This document shows, one piece after another, positions 22,733 through 35,249 of a stretch of 64,000 nt of DNA. The stretch is from assembly GCA_001630475.1 (NCBI GenBank), contig KV419404.1:106225-170224 (forward strand), read 5' to 3'. The translations under genes and the position numbers were made by a program. Position 1 is the stretch's first letter, and each line of letters starts with the position of its first letter. The stretch comes from Sistotremastrum niveocremeum HHB9708 (lineage: Eukaryota; Basidiomycota; Agaricomycetes; Sistotremastrales; Sistotremastraceae). The notes below the pieces were generated by a model that had not been told where the DNA came from, did not search any database, and was given only the letters and a program-made list of their open reading frames with translations.

Positions 22733-25700
22733 ATGGCTGCGGACAGTTCGTCCCGCCCGGTCCAAGGCCAGAGTTCACCGACTGAGGGAAAAGCGCTCAG
22801 CCCTTTGAGCTCTTCCATATCGGAGACACCTGGAAATGTTACTATTTCATCGCCGATTCGAAGAGGCGTTGGTCTCTTTTCCCGAACCTTGACGAACAAG
22901 GGTCAGGAAAGCTCGCAAGTAGGACTTCTAGTTAACCTCGAAAAGCAGTCGGGACGAGCAATAGCTTCAGAGATAACACGTCAAGTCGAGGAGAGCACCG
23001 CACTATCCCAATCTGATACCTGGCGACCTTTTGAGTCACCGAGCTCCCGACAGAGATCCATGTCGTCACCACCACGCCCTCTCGCACTTCACGTTGGATC
23101 CACGACGCCATCGGCTGCATACACGCCAGCCTTTTCTACATCAGTCCGCAGACGATCAACATCCACCGCTCGTATTCCCACCAGCCCCAGTACCGTCCAT
23201 TCGAACACCACCTCTTCATCTTCGCAACCCGTCGCTCCCTCCTTCTTTGCAACTGGGGAATCGTTTAAGCATGACCTCCCCAAGTTGTCTCACCGCGATG
23301 AATCACGATTATCAAGGGCCGTCAGTGCTGGGCGTGACGTGAAAAGAGGAGCACGCGCTTCTCCCATGGCATACGACGACCTGCCTCCAAAGTCACAATC
23401 CTTGCCAACCCCGAAGAACATCCCAGTCGATGATGCGGGGGGAGGCAAGACCAGCATGTCCACCCCGAATCTGCCGATATTAGGACGGTCTGCGAGTTCA
23501 AGGGGTTCCAGAACGCCTTCTTCGCCATTGGCAGCTGATCCTAACGATTCACGGACGCGGCGGCCTTCGTACAAAGGCTCTACCGTCCCCTCTCGCTCGC
23601 TAGAACCTCCATCCTCACCGTTTCCCTCGTCATCCCAGAATCCGAGTCCCACAAGTCCTCGAATCACGATTCGACGTAACTCGCTCGCTTCATCCCCCAT
23701 TCCCCCCTCAGCTTTCATTCCACATTCACCTTCGAGTTTGGGCACTGCCCGAGCTCAAGCACAGGCCACACCCAATGACCCTCGTCGCGATTCTGTAGCT
23801 TCTACGGCTACAGAGATTACCAACGTGGGCTCGTTATTCTCCCTCAATCGTATGAGTGCATGGGATCGAGACGAGTCGAATTTTGGAAGAATCCGGACTA
23901 TGGCTACCACTGCGACCAATTTTACTTCCTTCAGTTCTCCAACGGCTTCCGCAACTGCAGAAGCTCAAACTCAGGAGAGAAGAGAAAGGAAGACGAGCGA
24001 AGGTGCTGCCATTAGTTTAAGGCGCGTCGCAGAGGAGAGCGAACTGGTTAGGAGAGTGTCTGGCAAGAAGGCAGAGCAAATGAATGCCAGTGCTCGCAGT
24101 TCTCCCAGCGCAGTTGAGGCTGTTGAACTCGGTCTTGAAGCTTTGTCTGGCCGCAGCCAGAACGTGACCTCATTGCAAACACTTTCACGGCACGAAACCT
24201 ACAAGCGATCGAACAACCTCCTAGATGCAGTCTCGAGTGCGAAGTCATTACCAGCCAAAGACCGCGGAGATAACGTGGAGAACAAGTCAGGGCCAGGGCG
24301 CTCTCCATCTCAGATGCCGAGTTTGCCGATGTTTTCCACCCCGCAGCATTTTCCTCCGACTCATCCTGAGTTCAGGGAAGCACAGCCCTCGGATGAAAAC
24401 GCTTTCGATGTGACGACGACGCAGGCTCTCAGTAACTGCACCACCTTTCCTTCCTCCCGTTCTGTTCCTACGCATTCGGACCTGACCGCCTCCGCTATCT
24501 CCATTGGATCGCCCGCATCTCAGAGCTCTGTCAGTTCAGCTCAAGAGGGCAACGGAGTTGCCAGCGCCAGCACATCGTCGGTAGATCAGCTTACAGGTCC
24601 CACGGGCGGGTCTATTGTGAATCAGAGCTCGAGTAGGGATACTCAGGGGGGCAGAGCCGGACCGGAGACAGAGAAGAACGCTCTTGGTGGAAGACGGGAG
24701 TCAAGTACGCCTTCACCCCAACCGTCAACTAGACAAAACTTTGCGAGGAGACGGAATACAAAGCTGGGTCGAAGCCCCAAGTCCTGGGGGATGCATGGCC
24801 CTGGGAACGAGACGACTGGTGCCAGCGAGGCATCTGATGAAGATCATCGAGCAAGGGATCTGACGGGTAATCATGAAGAAGCCAGTGAAGAAGACGCAAT
24901 ACCTCTATTCACAGAAGCCGTTCCCTTCCCTACAACTATCTCCAACGAACCTCCCACCCCGGAGTCACATCGTCCTCGTACGCTTTTACGACCAGAAGCG
25001 GCCAATAGTCCCTTGGGCAATACGTCATCGTCGACGGGTCTACAAACAACTTTGATGCAGCAAACTGCTAGCGATCCTATCCCTATCCGACGTCCTACCA
25101 TAACGCGAGGAAGATTCCAATCTGAGATCGGCGAGGGTTCCCTTCGCCCCAAACTGCGGCCGAGTTCGTTCGAGGAAGCAAGTACGCGCTTCAGAGCCAG
25201 GAATGAGAGCATGGGTCCTGGAAGGAACGGTCGAGGCAGTAGTGGGAGTCCAGTGCCGAGTGCTAGTGACTTGATGATGAGGACTTCGAGTCGGTATACG
25301 GATGCCACCGATGAGAATGCTGTGAGGAAGACGTTGATCGTGAAGGAGGATGGAAAGCCTTCTAGTCGATACGTGAGTAACGCAGCACAAATTCAAGTCT
25401 TCGTTAGCTAAATCACCCCGCAGCAACTAGGAAATTGCATCGGGAGAGGGCAGTTTGGGTCTGTGTACAGAGCGCTGAATGTTAGCACAGGGCAGACTGT
25501 CGCGGTGAAACGAATACCACTGGAAGGACTATCAGATGAGGAGGTCACGCAGTTGACCAATGAAGTGATCTTGTTGAAGAGCCTCTCGCATTATAGCATT
25601 GTCAAATATGAAGGAATGGTGCGGGATGATGATACACTCAACATCGTCCTCGAGTGAGCTCCATTTTTCGTCCATATCGTTGCTTCAGCTCACCTTTATG

Positions 25701-27493
25701 AAAGATATGTCGAGAACGGCTCACTGTCCCACACCATCAAAGCCTTCGGGAAGCTGAACGAACGCCTCGTGGCCGGTTATGTAACGAAAATCCTCGAGGG
25801 CTTACATTACCTCCATCTGAGCCAGGTGGTGCATTGCGATCTGAAAGCCGCCAACATACTCACTACAAAAAATGGCAATGTCAAATTGTCCGACTTCGGA
25901 GTCTCTCTCAATCTGCGAGCGATGGAGAATATTCGCCGGGATAATGTTGCTGGCACGCCTAACTGGAGTAAGTGCCCGATGCTGTTCGACTTTCTTCTAT
26001 ATCTGATCTTTTCCAAGTGGCTCCTGAAGTCATCGAACTGAAAGGTGCATCCACTGCCTCGGATATTTGGTCTCTGGGATGCACCATCGTCGAACTTCTC
26101 ACAGGACGGCCACCGTACGGCGAGATAGCTAACAGCATGTCAGGTACGGATACAAATATGAAAGCAGGCTCGTTGCTTCGTGCTCACGATCAGCTCTACA
26201 GTCATGTTTCACATCGTCGAAGATGATATGCCGCCAATGCCACCTGGCATCTCGGATCCATTGCGCGACTTCCTAACCCGATGCTTCCAGAAAGATCCAA
26301 GAAAACGACCCAGTGCGGAGATTCTCTTCGAGCATGAATGGCTGAAAGCAGATTGGGGGAAGTATAAGGTGAGCGGAAAGCTTCTTCTTATAATGAAGAA
26401 CAATTGCAGATCGGTTACATAATAGGAGTTGCGCCCACAAGACAGCATTCCATTTTTGCGGCGAGTCAGTGCTGATCTGGCGAAGACGGATATGGTCCGT
26501 CAGCTGTCTCTGATGGGCGTCGATATGTCTGGACAGGAGTATGGGGCCCTTCCTTCTCCTTTCGATGAACGACCGCAGCCTGTAAAGCGTCTGTCGACTG
26601 GGCTCTCGTCTCCTCTGCTGCCTGGACGGGCGGAATCACCGGTACCTCGGGCACATTCTTTTGTCAAGACTACGTTCAATAAAGGTTAGAGGAATATTCT
26701 GTAGTACGCTATAGGTGCTGACTCCGGTGTAGCCGTCATCTGTCGAGTCTGCAATCAACCTGTCAAGAAGAGCGCCGTCTTATGTGAGGAATGCAGTCTT
26801 GTGGCACACGCCAGATGTGCACCAGATGCACCTCCCAGTTGTGATCTGCGTGCACAGCTTCTTATGTACGCTCAAGATTGGCCCACGCCATCACAATCAC
26901 CAACGGGTGAAAGCATTCTATCGGGCACACCCCCGCGGCGCACAGACTCTCCTCTGTCTTCATCTCCGCCGGGTGCATTCAAGATCTTCAATCGACGTAT
27001 GTCAAGAAGCTCAAGTCACCGAGACCCTTCGGTTTCGCCCGATCCACCATCTAGACCTTCATCTCTTACGATTACTACTTCACGCGAAGATGACTTGATG
27101 AGACGTGCTACGACAGGAGGTCGTACTCGAAAATCGGTTGACGATTACACTGGTTCCAGACTTAGTTTCTCAAGTAGCAACCCCAACACTTCGAGTTTGA
27201 GAAGTGCGTTGCCCGAGGGTAGCAATCTTGGACACCCATCAGAGATGGGCTATTCGGCTCGTGCGTCTTCTGCTTCCGGCCCACAATCCCAGTCTTCTCC
27301 GAGACCTTTACCTTCCATAAATGCCGATAAAACTGAGCCGAATCTCTCAACATTGCTGCCACCCTTCCCCAATATCTCGTCTTCAGCCTCGCCAGATATG
27401 GCGGATTTCGAGGATCCAACGTCCACGAAGCGCCGTAGACTATTCAGCAGAAAGGAGCACCGCGCTTCGCGTCCGGGCTGTCTTGTGCAGTGA
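22733..27493 (+). CDS. Cdc7/Cdc15-type septation-initiation protein kinase with C1-like finger
   Basis: Ste-group kinase of the septation initiation/mitotic exit pathway (S. pombe Cdc7, A. nidulans SepH, S. cerevisiae Cdc15). Exons: 22,733-25,372; 25,424-25,653; 25,705-25,977; 26,018-26,143; 26,202-26,368; 26,426-26,684; 26,733-27,493. The first ~880 residues are Ser/Pro/Thr-rich and look disordered. The kinase domain follows: GRGQFGSV loop, VAVKR lysine, [10 protein letters not shown] catalytic loop (HCD in place of HRD), SDFGVS and MAPEVI. A C-terminal Cys/His motif H-x12-C-x2-C-x10-C-x2-C-x4-H-x2-C-x7-C ([18 protein letters not shown]...) matches a C1 domain with a short middle loop. A long Ser-rich tail ends at 27,493. 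Fungal Cdc7 kinases usually start with the kinase domain, so the long N-terminal extension is notable; it is one uninterrupted frame. Confidence 0.9.
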
Positions 27494-28071
27494 CGATGTC
27501 AAAAAGCGACTCGTGTCGTGAACTTTCCGACTTTCATTCTGCGTGTTTTCCAGTCCTTCACCGTACTTTGATCGCTACTTTTAATCGATACTCGCTAGCT
27601 TAGATTCTTCATCTGGTTCCATGTATATCCAGTACCTCTAGGTATCTGATGACCGTTTAAAATCTTACTGCGGTCTCTCCGGCACAGCTTGAGTTACACG
27701 AAACTCTGATATCTGGTCGAGGTTGTCTGACTCATCCTGAGAATATCTTGATTTCGACCGTATATGCATCCCATGCTCAAACATCTCAGTTAACCCTACT
27801 CTGCTGTACCAGGTTCAACGATCAACAACGTTCTGAAGAACATGGGAGTTGTTCTGCTTGAGTAGTAATATAATCGAATATTATAATCATTTCGACACGC
27901 AATAATTGCTCGTCTCAATCTGGAAGTAAATAGTTGGACGCCCAAGCGCGTGATCGTGAGCGCGACTGATTTTACGTAAGCATCTGAACGTTCACTCAAG
28001 CATTCTACATCCATCCAGCATCATCAGCACATCAGCACTCTTTACCTCTATTCAACTTTATACACGAAACA
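27494..28071. other. Intergenic
   Basis: 3' flank of the kinase gene and 5' flank of the F-box-like gene. No other feature seen. Confidence 0.6.
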
Positions 28072-29999
28072 ATGTCATTTGAACAGCGAAAACCTCTCTT
28101 GGTGCAACTCATCCGTAGATACCGCGACGAGGCCTCGGCGCAGGGTCGCAACATCCCTCCATGGAGGCCAATCTTAGATTGTACGACATTCCATTCATTC
28201 ATTTTTGTTGTATCTGAGGACTATCGAACAGCCGAGGTCGAGTCAATCTTCTTGAAGTCGAACTTTCCGCTCCTGGCAGAGGCCTACCGGGTATCCCAAG
28301 GCTGGCCAGCAGATCAACGCACTGCACCGTCGCTACAGTTAAAACCGTGGACAAAGCTTCCAACTGAACTCTTGAGGGATACCTTTGAGTGGGTAAACGA
28401 GATCAACAAGCAAGATGGTCTGGGCAGAAATATGATACCTCTTCTCATTGTGTGAGTACACTCAGTTCAAGGACGCGGAACTATTTTGCTTAGAGGCAAA
28501 TGCTATTCAGCTCACCCCAGTGGTGTCAGATTTGCCTTGGGACGTCAAGCCTATGGGGTCTCCTCGATCTCTTCCAGAGTGAGGCCTATAGGTCCGCGGT
28601 CAACTCACTGTGTCGAAATCCAGACGTCGTTCGCTACGACGTATCGGATTTTTTGGACAACAGGAAAATCGACGAAGAGATTGAAATCCTCGCTAGCGGT
28701 ACACAATTCTCTTCGATATCTCTCACGCTGCGACGACGGCAATGGCCTTCCTTTGAGCAATTCGTGGCCTCGCATAGGACGACACTACACAGCACTCGTC
28801 TGAGTATAGAAGACGATTCCTCCACGGGTCCCGCAGCAACTCAGACGCAACCTATACCTCCTCTCTCAGATATTCCGAATGTTACGCAGCTCTATGTTAC
28901 AAACCTACGCATTTCCTCCTATCAACAACTTCAGCCCGGTCTCGGGGAAAATTTACTCGACTTGTCAATCGTCTTAGCGCGCTTGATGCGGATGGATATC
29001 TCTGTTGCGATAAAGGTGCTCGGGCAATGTCGGAATCTCATTTCTTTTGCCTCCCCCTCCGACCCCTCCGCACCCCTCGCGTTTATTCCATGCAGAGACA
29101 TACAAAGTGTGCGCACCGACGGCATCATCGTTTGTCGGCCTGCCTTGAAACGATTCCGCTGGGGAGCAATCGAAAGGAATGATGTTGATTTGCTGCTGAG
29201 CCGCGCGGAGACGCCGAATCTGCAGGATATGCAGTTCATCATGCTCCCTGAACGCATTACGGACCCTCGACTAGCACGACGCCCAGCTATGAGAGTACCC
29301 GACTCCCTTCAATCCTGGACGAAAACCGCGACTCACGTGAAGATCACTACCTCCCAGTCCATAATGGGTATCAAATACGGTTTACCAGACAACTATACCC
29401 ATCAATTTCATGCTCTTCATCCGTGGGGTCTGGGCCCGATCAACAAGCGAGAGTTCGATCAATGGCCGTCCTCGACGTTCACCTCTATCCAATCATGCTT
29501 CGAACGCGTAGAATTCCTGGACATTGATGGGATCGGACCAGATGAAGATCAATGGTTCTCTCTTCTTTCTACTTCCGGGCCTATGTCAAGACTCGCAGCA
29601 ACTGGGCCGAACGTAATCGAATTAATGCAATGCATTTTGAAACATCCTTATCTGGCGGCCAAAATTACGTGTCTAAGAATCTGGCTCCTCCTACCCCGAT
29701 CCAACAAGTCCTCAGTAACGAACTTGAAGCGAAGTTTTTTGAACCTGCAAAGTACACTGATCAAGCTGTATAAGAACGAGGGGCGCTCTGCGGATTCGTT
29801 GGCTTTCAGAATTCAGGACGAGATGGCTAAATTCGGAGACAAATCGAAGGCATCGGAAATTCAGACTAGCCGGATGTTCGTGGACCGCAATCGTGATGAG
29901 AACGGAAACGCAGAGCCGACCGATTGGTTTATCACCTGCCACCTCCCGTACCGGTTTCCCCAGCATGAACATCGTCGACAGACTTTCGCAGCTACTTAA
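28072..29999 (+). CDS. F-box-like protein, paralogue 2
   Basis: Two exons, 28,072-28,451 and 28,496-29,999, joined in frame (LLIV-QMLFSSPQW). After about 100 residues there is an F-box-like start (KLPTELLRDTFEWV), then QWCQICLGTSSLWGLL, matching the RWCSIILSTPQIWTWF of the paralogue at 37.5 kb. The rest is a leucine-rich body without a named domain (about 625 residues in all), with the family landmarks HPWGLGPI, IDGIGPDEDQW, VDRNRDENGNAEPTDW and FITCHLPYRF. F-box proteins of this sort usually recruit substrates to SCF ubiquitin ligases; the target is unknown. Large, fast-diverging F-box-like families are common in Agaricomycetes. Confidence 0.75.
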
Positions 30000-31050
30000 C
30001 AGTCTTTGCAAATTCTCGAGAAGCATACTATCCTACACGAACGACATCCCAGACGAAACGTTTTCCATCATCGACACAACATCACATTAGCTGTTCCATC
30101 AAATCTTTATTATTCACCTGTAAGGACATTTATGTCGACAACTATACGTTTCTTATCACGGCCATATAACAGTTGTCGATGCCTAACTTAAAACCAGCAC
30201 AAAAGTGTGGTTCTCTGCGTTCCCATTGCATATCAAGTCGCAAGTCGTGTCTCTGCTCCAAACAGGCTCATCATACACGGGGCAAGGCGAGACAGGCTGA
30301 GCAGTCACACTAGTGGTGACGTTAAACATGGTTCGCGACCAGGACCTTAAGTAGCGGAAGGGTAGCAGTGAAGTATGACATGAATGGCACTTTGATGACA
30401 TAGGGCGAATGAAACACTAGGCGAACCACCATCATGTAGCGGAACAGCCGATCCTCAAGCAGGTACGCACAGTAAATAGAGGCCACTTTGACCGTATGAG
30501 TTTCAGTGCCATGAGTGGCAATGTCAACGCTTTACTGCAGATCAGATAGTGGAGAACCTAGAGGTTTGAAGTCAACACGCTGCCGCGCCAGAGGTGCTAG
30601 AGACTGAATGTCACGGGGCTTTGATTTCACGATTGCAAGCAGGGACAAGATGGCGCCGGTTTGAGCTCGGTGCTCCGAAGCAAGTAAATCTGGGTCAGAC
30701 AGGCAAAGAATGAGAGAGCGACAGATGATGGAGTCCATTTGGTTATCAGTCGTCGGCAGGGCAAGCAGGCAGTTCAAACGTTCGCGAGATCATCTACTGA
30801 TAGATAAATTGAAGGACATCGTCAGGGTGGGGGAAAAGAGACTGGAGAATGAAGCTCAATATTCTGATGCACAGATGTTACAAACGACGGCACTGTACCC
30901 GTTCATGCACGTGCGCTCTAAAAACAGAGAGCGGTCAGATAAAAAATGCAAGAACCAGAAGGATGAAGCCCACTGTTACAGTGTTGTGTATGGCACTAGT
31001 AGTCGTTGTGGTAAAGAAATACGACAGACATACATGAACGACTCTCCCGA
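30000..31050. other. No gene recognised
   Basis: Flank of the F-box-like gene followed by the start of the second repeat island. Open frames here run into the repeat arm and have no independent support. Confidence 0.5.
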
Positions 31051-31410
31051 GTACTGCTGCAGTCGACCGAAATATCGAACTAATCCAAGAGTTTTCTATC
31101 CAGTATTCTTCTGCTTTCTCTCTTTGTCGAGTCACTCTCTCGTTGGCTGTACAATTGCCTGGACAACCGTATGCTTTGAAGCTCCGAATATTCTGCTGCA
31201 CAAGTATCTGGTATCTCGACTTGAACTCCGCAACACTCTTTCTCTCCCCACTTCCACACTACGGCTGGTTCTCGACATCAGCTCCTTGTACCCCCGCTCT
31301 CACTCGCCAGGTGGCCCAGATGGCAGTCTGGTTATAATAGTCGGCAACAGGTTTACTGTTGTGGTCGGGCCGGCTGCCTCAGCCATCCAGTGGGGAGAGT
31401 CGTGAATGAT
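31051..31410 (+). repeat. Left arm of a perfect 360-bp inverted repeat (hairpin family)
   Basis: Reverse complement of 32,642-33,001 throughout (coordinate sum 64,052). The hairpin core CAACAG GTTTA CTGTTG is at 31,345-31,361, preceded by TATAATAGTCGG and followed by TGGTCGGGCCGGC, then CCAGTGGGGAGAGTCGTG. Inward of 31,410 the match continues only loosely to about 31,600. Confidence 0.9.
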
Positions 31411-32641
31411 ATGCTTCAATCAAGAACTGCAGCGACGACCACCAGAGGCTCCCCCTGACGCTCCAGATATCTTAGGTGATCCTTCCAGCACCTTTCACAT
31501 TGTTCAGTCCACGAGCGATTTATTCAGACGATTTCGACTCAATTGTCAGTCACAGTCGATTTGAAACATCTGAGCAATGCCTCTATGTGCTGTTTCCGGT
31601 CGCCAGATCTGTACATTTCTTGAGCCTTTCAATTCCGCTTAATATGCACCATTGAAAGCGCGATTTGCCTCGTAAACCTTTCCGTCCCGTTTGTGAGTTC
31701 TCACCACTGGCACCCTGAAGTGGATTGATGCCGCGTACTGATTCACCCTTTATAGCCCCATCTCATCTCGTCTAGCATCGTTGGATATATGAGCAGGCAT
31801 ACGATCGTCATTGCGTGTCATGGGTCTCGGAACTCCCGTGAGCTCTCTAGTAGGTCATGCTCCAGAATTTGAAGTTATGGCTGAAAGGGTACATGCATCC
31901 GTTAACGCTACATCATGCCTGGAACATGTAATCTTGTCGTATGGCGCTTGATATATCATCATGATTGGCAAAAAGACATTTGTCTGCTTTTTTCGTCGTG
32001 TGAAATCTTGCGTCCCATGACAGCCCAATACACTCATCAGTGGGCTGGTGTTCAGAACAACGAGTCCCAAGAAATAACGAGCCGTGTGGCTGCTCAACAT
32101 ATGAATGATCAAAAATTGGACTCTCATAGCAATACTAAGAGAACGATTTGTACGATGGGTCCGCCTGACTCCGTCACCCAAATCTACGGATGCACTGAGA
32201 TCCTCACTGATCTGAGGCCATGATGGAAGTGGACCATGTACCGTTGCTGGAATTGCACCAACAACAGATGAAGGCGACGGATAGAGAGTTCTGAGTTACA
32301 GAACATCAGTCAAAAACAGTCTTGGTAGTAAATTTCGGTTGTGAAAACATACAGTGAAAGCGTAAAGGTTCACCACCCGAGTCGCCTTTATTCTCATCGT
32401 GCAAGTCAAGAATATCGGGGAGGCTCGAGCAGACGGAGAAAAGGTGGCGCAAGCGAATGGAGGCAACGCTGAGATGTTTCAGACCGAATGCGACTGACGG
32501 TCAAGCCGAAATCATCTAAATACCAAAGTAAATCGCCTGTGAATTGAAAAGTGTGAGAAATAGTGCAAGGCTCACCCGAAACATCTGCCGCGTCAGAGGG
32601 GTACCTCTGGTGCTCGTCGCTAGAGTTGTTGATTGAGGCAA
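31411..32641. other. Interior of the 360-bp inverted repeat
   Basis: The outer 200-250 bp on each side are loosely inverted copies of each other and share an intron-like stretch GGTGAGCC...TTCACAGGCGATTTA with the copies near 34.6 and 35.5 kb. The middle shows no recognised gene. Confidence 0.6.
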
Positions 32642-33001
32642 ATCATTCACGACTCTCCCCACTGGATGGCTGAGGCAGCCGGCCCGACCACAACAGTAAA
32701 CCTGTTGCCGACTATTATAACCAGACTGCCATCTGGGCCACCTGGCGAGTGAGAGCGGGGGTACAAGGAGCTGATGTCGAGAACCAGCCGTAGTGTGGAA
32801 GTGGGGAGAGAAAGAGTGTTGCGGAGTTCAAGTCGAGATACCAGATACTTGTGCAGCAGAATATTCGGAGCTTCAAAGCATACGGTTGTCCAGGCAATTG
32901 TACAGCCAACGAGAGAGTGACTCGACAAAGAGAGAAAGCAGAAGAATACTGGATAGAAAACTCTTGGATTAGTTCGATATTTCGGTCGACTGCAGCAGTA
33001 C
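32642..33001 (-). repeat. Right arm of the perfect 360-bp inverted repeat
   Basis: Reverse complement of 31,051-31,410, with the hairpin core at 32,691-32,707. Together with the forward copy ending near 33,415 it also makes a divergent pair of about 770 bp bounded by CACGACTCTCCCC and its complement. Confidence 0.9.
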
Positions 33002-33239
33002 TGTACTGCAGCTTGGGAGCGGAGCTTCAAGTTAGCTGTATACCCTTTTCAGGCTTTTGCTGCTTTCACGCGTAGTAGTACTGTGGTCCTCTTTCATCGT
33101 TGTGAAGCTTTTGGTTCCTTTTTCATCAAAGCCTCTGGCGATCCCCTTGGCTCTAGCAAATTTCACGGGATTTTCTTAGAGAAGGTTCGGCCCAAAAGCC
33201 CACAAAACTTGTACAAGTAGTCGCACTCCCGACTTCAAG

Positions 33240-33415
33240 ACGTCAATTCTCTTCCCTCTTCCCCACTACAGCTGATTCCCGACATCAGCTCCTTGTCCCG
33301 CCGCTCTCACTCGCCAGGTGGTTTTAGGTTGTATGTTAGGTTATAATACTCGGCAACAGGTATACTGTTGTGGTCGGGCCAGCTGCATCCGCCATCCAGT
33401 GGGGAGAGTCGTGCC
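33240..33415 (+). repeat. Hairpin-family repeat copy, forward
   Basis: Contains CCCACTACAGCTGATTC, CTCACTCGCCAGGTGG, the core CAACAG GTATA CTGTTG at 33,354-33,370, TGGTCGGGCC and CCAGTGGGGAGAGTCGTG. Confidence 0.8.
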
Positions 33416-34670
33416 TGTCTTACTTATGGGAGCACTGGACATCTCGGTCGCACGAACTTGGATCGCACCACCGTGACCATTAATACCGTTTGAGCATTGG
33501 TCTGGTTCAGAATATACCCAGGTGGCACCGCGCATGAACCGGCGCAATGCTATCTCTGTTCCTATTCGTGAACCCACCTGCATCACTAGGAAACTGCATT
33601 CTCGAGTCAGTATTTACCACGTCTACATTTTGACTCCACTGACATGTATCTATCAGTCAACCCCCGCAAATGGCTAGACGGGATGCTCTTCGTGCCATCA
33701 ACCACCCCACGTCCGTCATAATTATGGCGCTACGCAATCTGCTCAATAGTTGGGAAGTCTGTAGGTCTGATGTTTCAGGTTGACCTATTGCTCAATTCAT
33801 TATGTGGTATTGCTAGTGAGTTGTCCGACCGTTCATTTTCTGTGATCATAATCTCATCATGCCTTTGCAGGCCACTCGGCCGAATGTAGAATTGCGTCCG
33901 TTCAGGCTTTTGGCCCGACTGCAGTGGCAACGGCAAGAGGCTTTGGTTTCAAGTTCATCATCAGGGGTCTCTGTGGCGCGTTTGGGAAAAGCCGGTCTCG
34001 ATTCCACCAGTCCAAGGCGATGTAATAAAAACCATGCATCGGAAATGATATACAAAGCATGAATAAATTTCTTTCTGACGTCAAAATAATACATAGTGCA
34101 CCGAGTGTCATACTACAACAAGTCTAACAGGGATTTGGCTTCAATACGCAAATATACAAGTCCAGATGCAGTCCGAGTCTCGCGAGCCAGGGGACAGGGG
34201 ACAGGGATATCGATGCAAAGTACAGTGTATAACACATAAAGATGGTAGGAGAAACTGCCGAGGCTATAATACGCGTCTCTCAAGCATCATTGGTAGAACG
34301 GCATGATACGGGATGACGACTGCGAAGCTAGCAGCGAATGGAAAGGTATGAGCTACAGAGCATCCATTAAAAGTAGCTTTGGGAGTGATTGAAATCGAGA
34401 AAACATACAGAAAATGGAAAAAGGTTCACGATGCAAATCGCGTCCTTGTTCACGATGCAAAATGGAGAGAAGCGGGCTGCATCCCGATGTATGAATCACT
34501 CAGATGTTTTAGACCGACTGCGACTGACGGATAGGTCGAAATCATCTAATCAAATCACCTCTGAATAGAAAAATGTGAAAAATATTGCAAGGCTCACCTA
34601 GAACAGTTGGCGTGCTTCAAGCTACTCCTCGCCTCTGTCGCTGAAGTTCTTGATTTAAGTATATTATTCA
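33416..34670. other. No gene recognised
   Basis: From about 34,200 to 34,670 the sequence is a reverse-orientation relative of 32,240-32,640, so it belongs to the repeat family. The rest is unassigned. Confidence 0.5.
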
Positions 34671-34870
34671 CGACTCTCCCCACTGGATGGCTGAGGCAGC
34701 CGGCCCGACCACAACAGTATATCTGTTGCCGAGTAGTTATAACCAAACTGCCGTCTGGGCCACCTGGCGAGTGAGAGCGGGGTTACAAGGAGCTGATGTC
34801 GAGAATCAGCTGTAGTGTGGAAGGGGGGAGAGAAAGAGTGTTGCGGAGTTCAAGTCGAGATAGCAGTTAC
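34671..34870 (-). repeat. Hairpin-family repeat copy, reverse
   Basis: Begins TTCACGACTCTCCCCACTGG. The core, in reverse, is CAACAG ATATA CTGTTG at 34,712-34,728. It forms a divergent inverted pair with 35,250-35,450. Confidence 0.8.
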
Positions 34871-35249
34871 ATGTAAATTTCTGAGTCAAGGGCAGGATGT
34901 TCTCCAGGAAATCGAAAATGCCTTCGACAGACTGACAAGGGCATTGCTGAAGTCCCTGATAAAGTGTACAGACCAAAAGCTTGAGTCAATCACCAAAGAG
35001 GACCGGACGGACGTGTGCAAGCTTGAAAACTTCGAATTCAGAATTCGAAAAGGGCAACTGAGGTTGCGAAGCTCCGCCCACAACGCTCTCTGCTTGCAGA
35101 CCCGAACTCAAAGCTGTAGTCAGAGTCTTCTCTTCAGACTTATTCAATCTCTTCTTCACATCACTTTTTCTGTCTAGAAGAATATTCTGGAATGCTCGTT
35201 GCTCCTGAGAATGGTCCGCTTCAAAGCCCCGAATTTTGTACAAGTAACA
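34871..35249. other. Interior between inverted hairpin-family arms
   Basis: About 380 bp, related to 40,130-40,500 (both end TTTTTCTGTC and lead into the module). An open frame of 120 codons covers it and the left arm, but it carries no known motif, so I do not call a gene. Confidence 0.5.

Noticed and set aside
30710-33030. Open frames of 127-231 codons covering the 360-bp arms
   Set aside because: The same peptide appears from both arms of a non-coding repeat and diverges with frame breaks in other copies; no known domain.
34815-35177. 120-codon plus-strand frame in a repeat interior
   Set aside because: No motif; the related region at 40.1-40.5 kb is not open in that frame.
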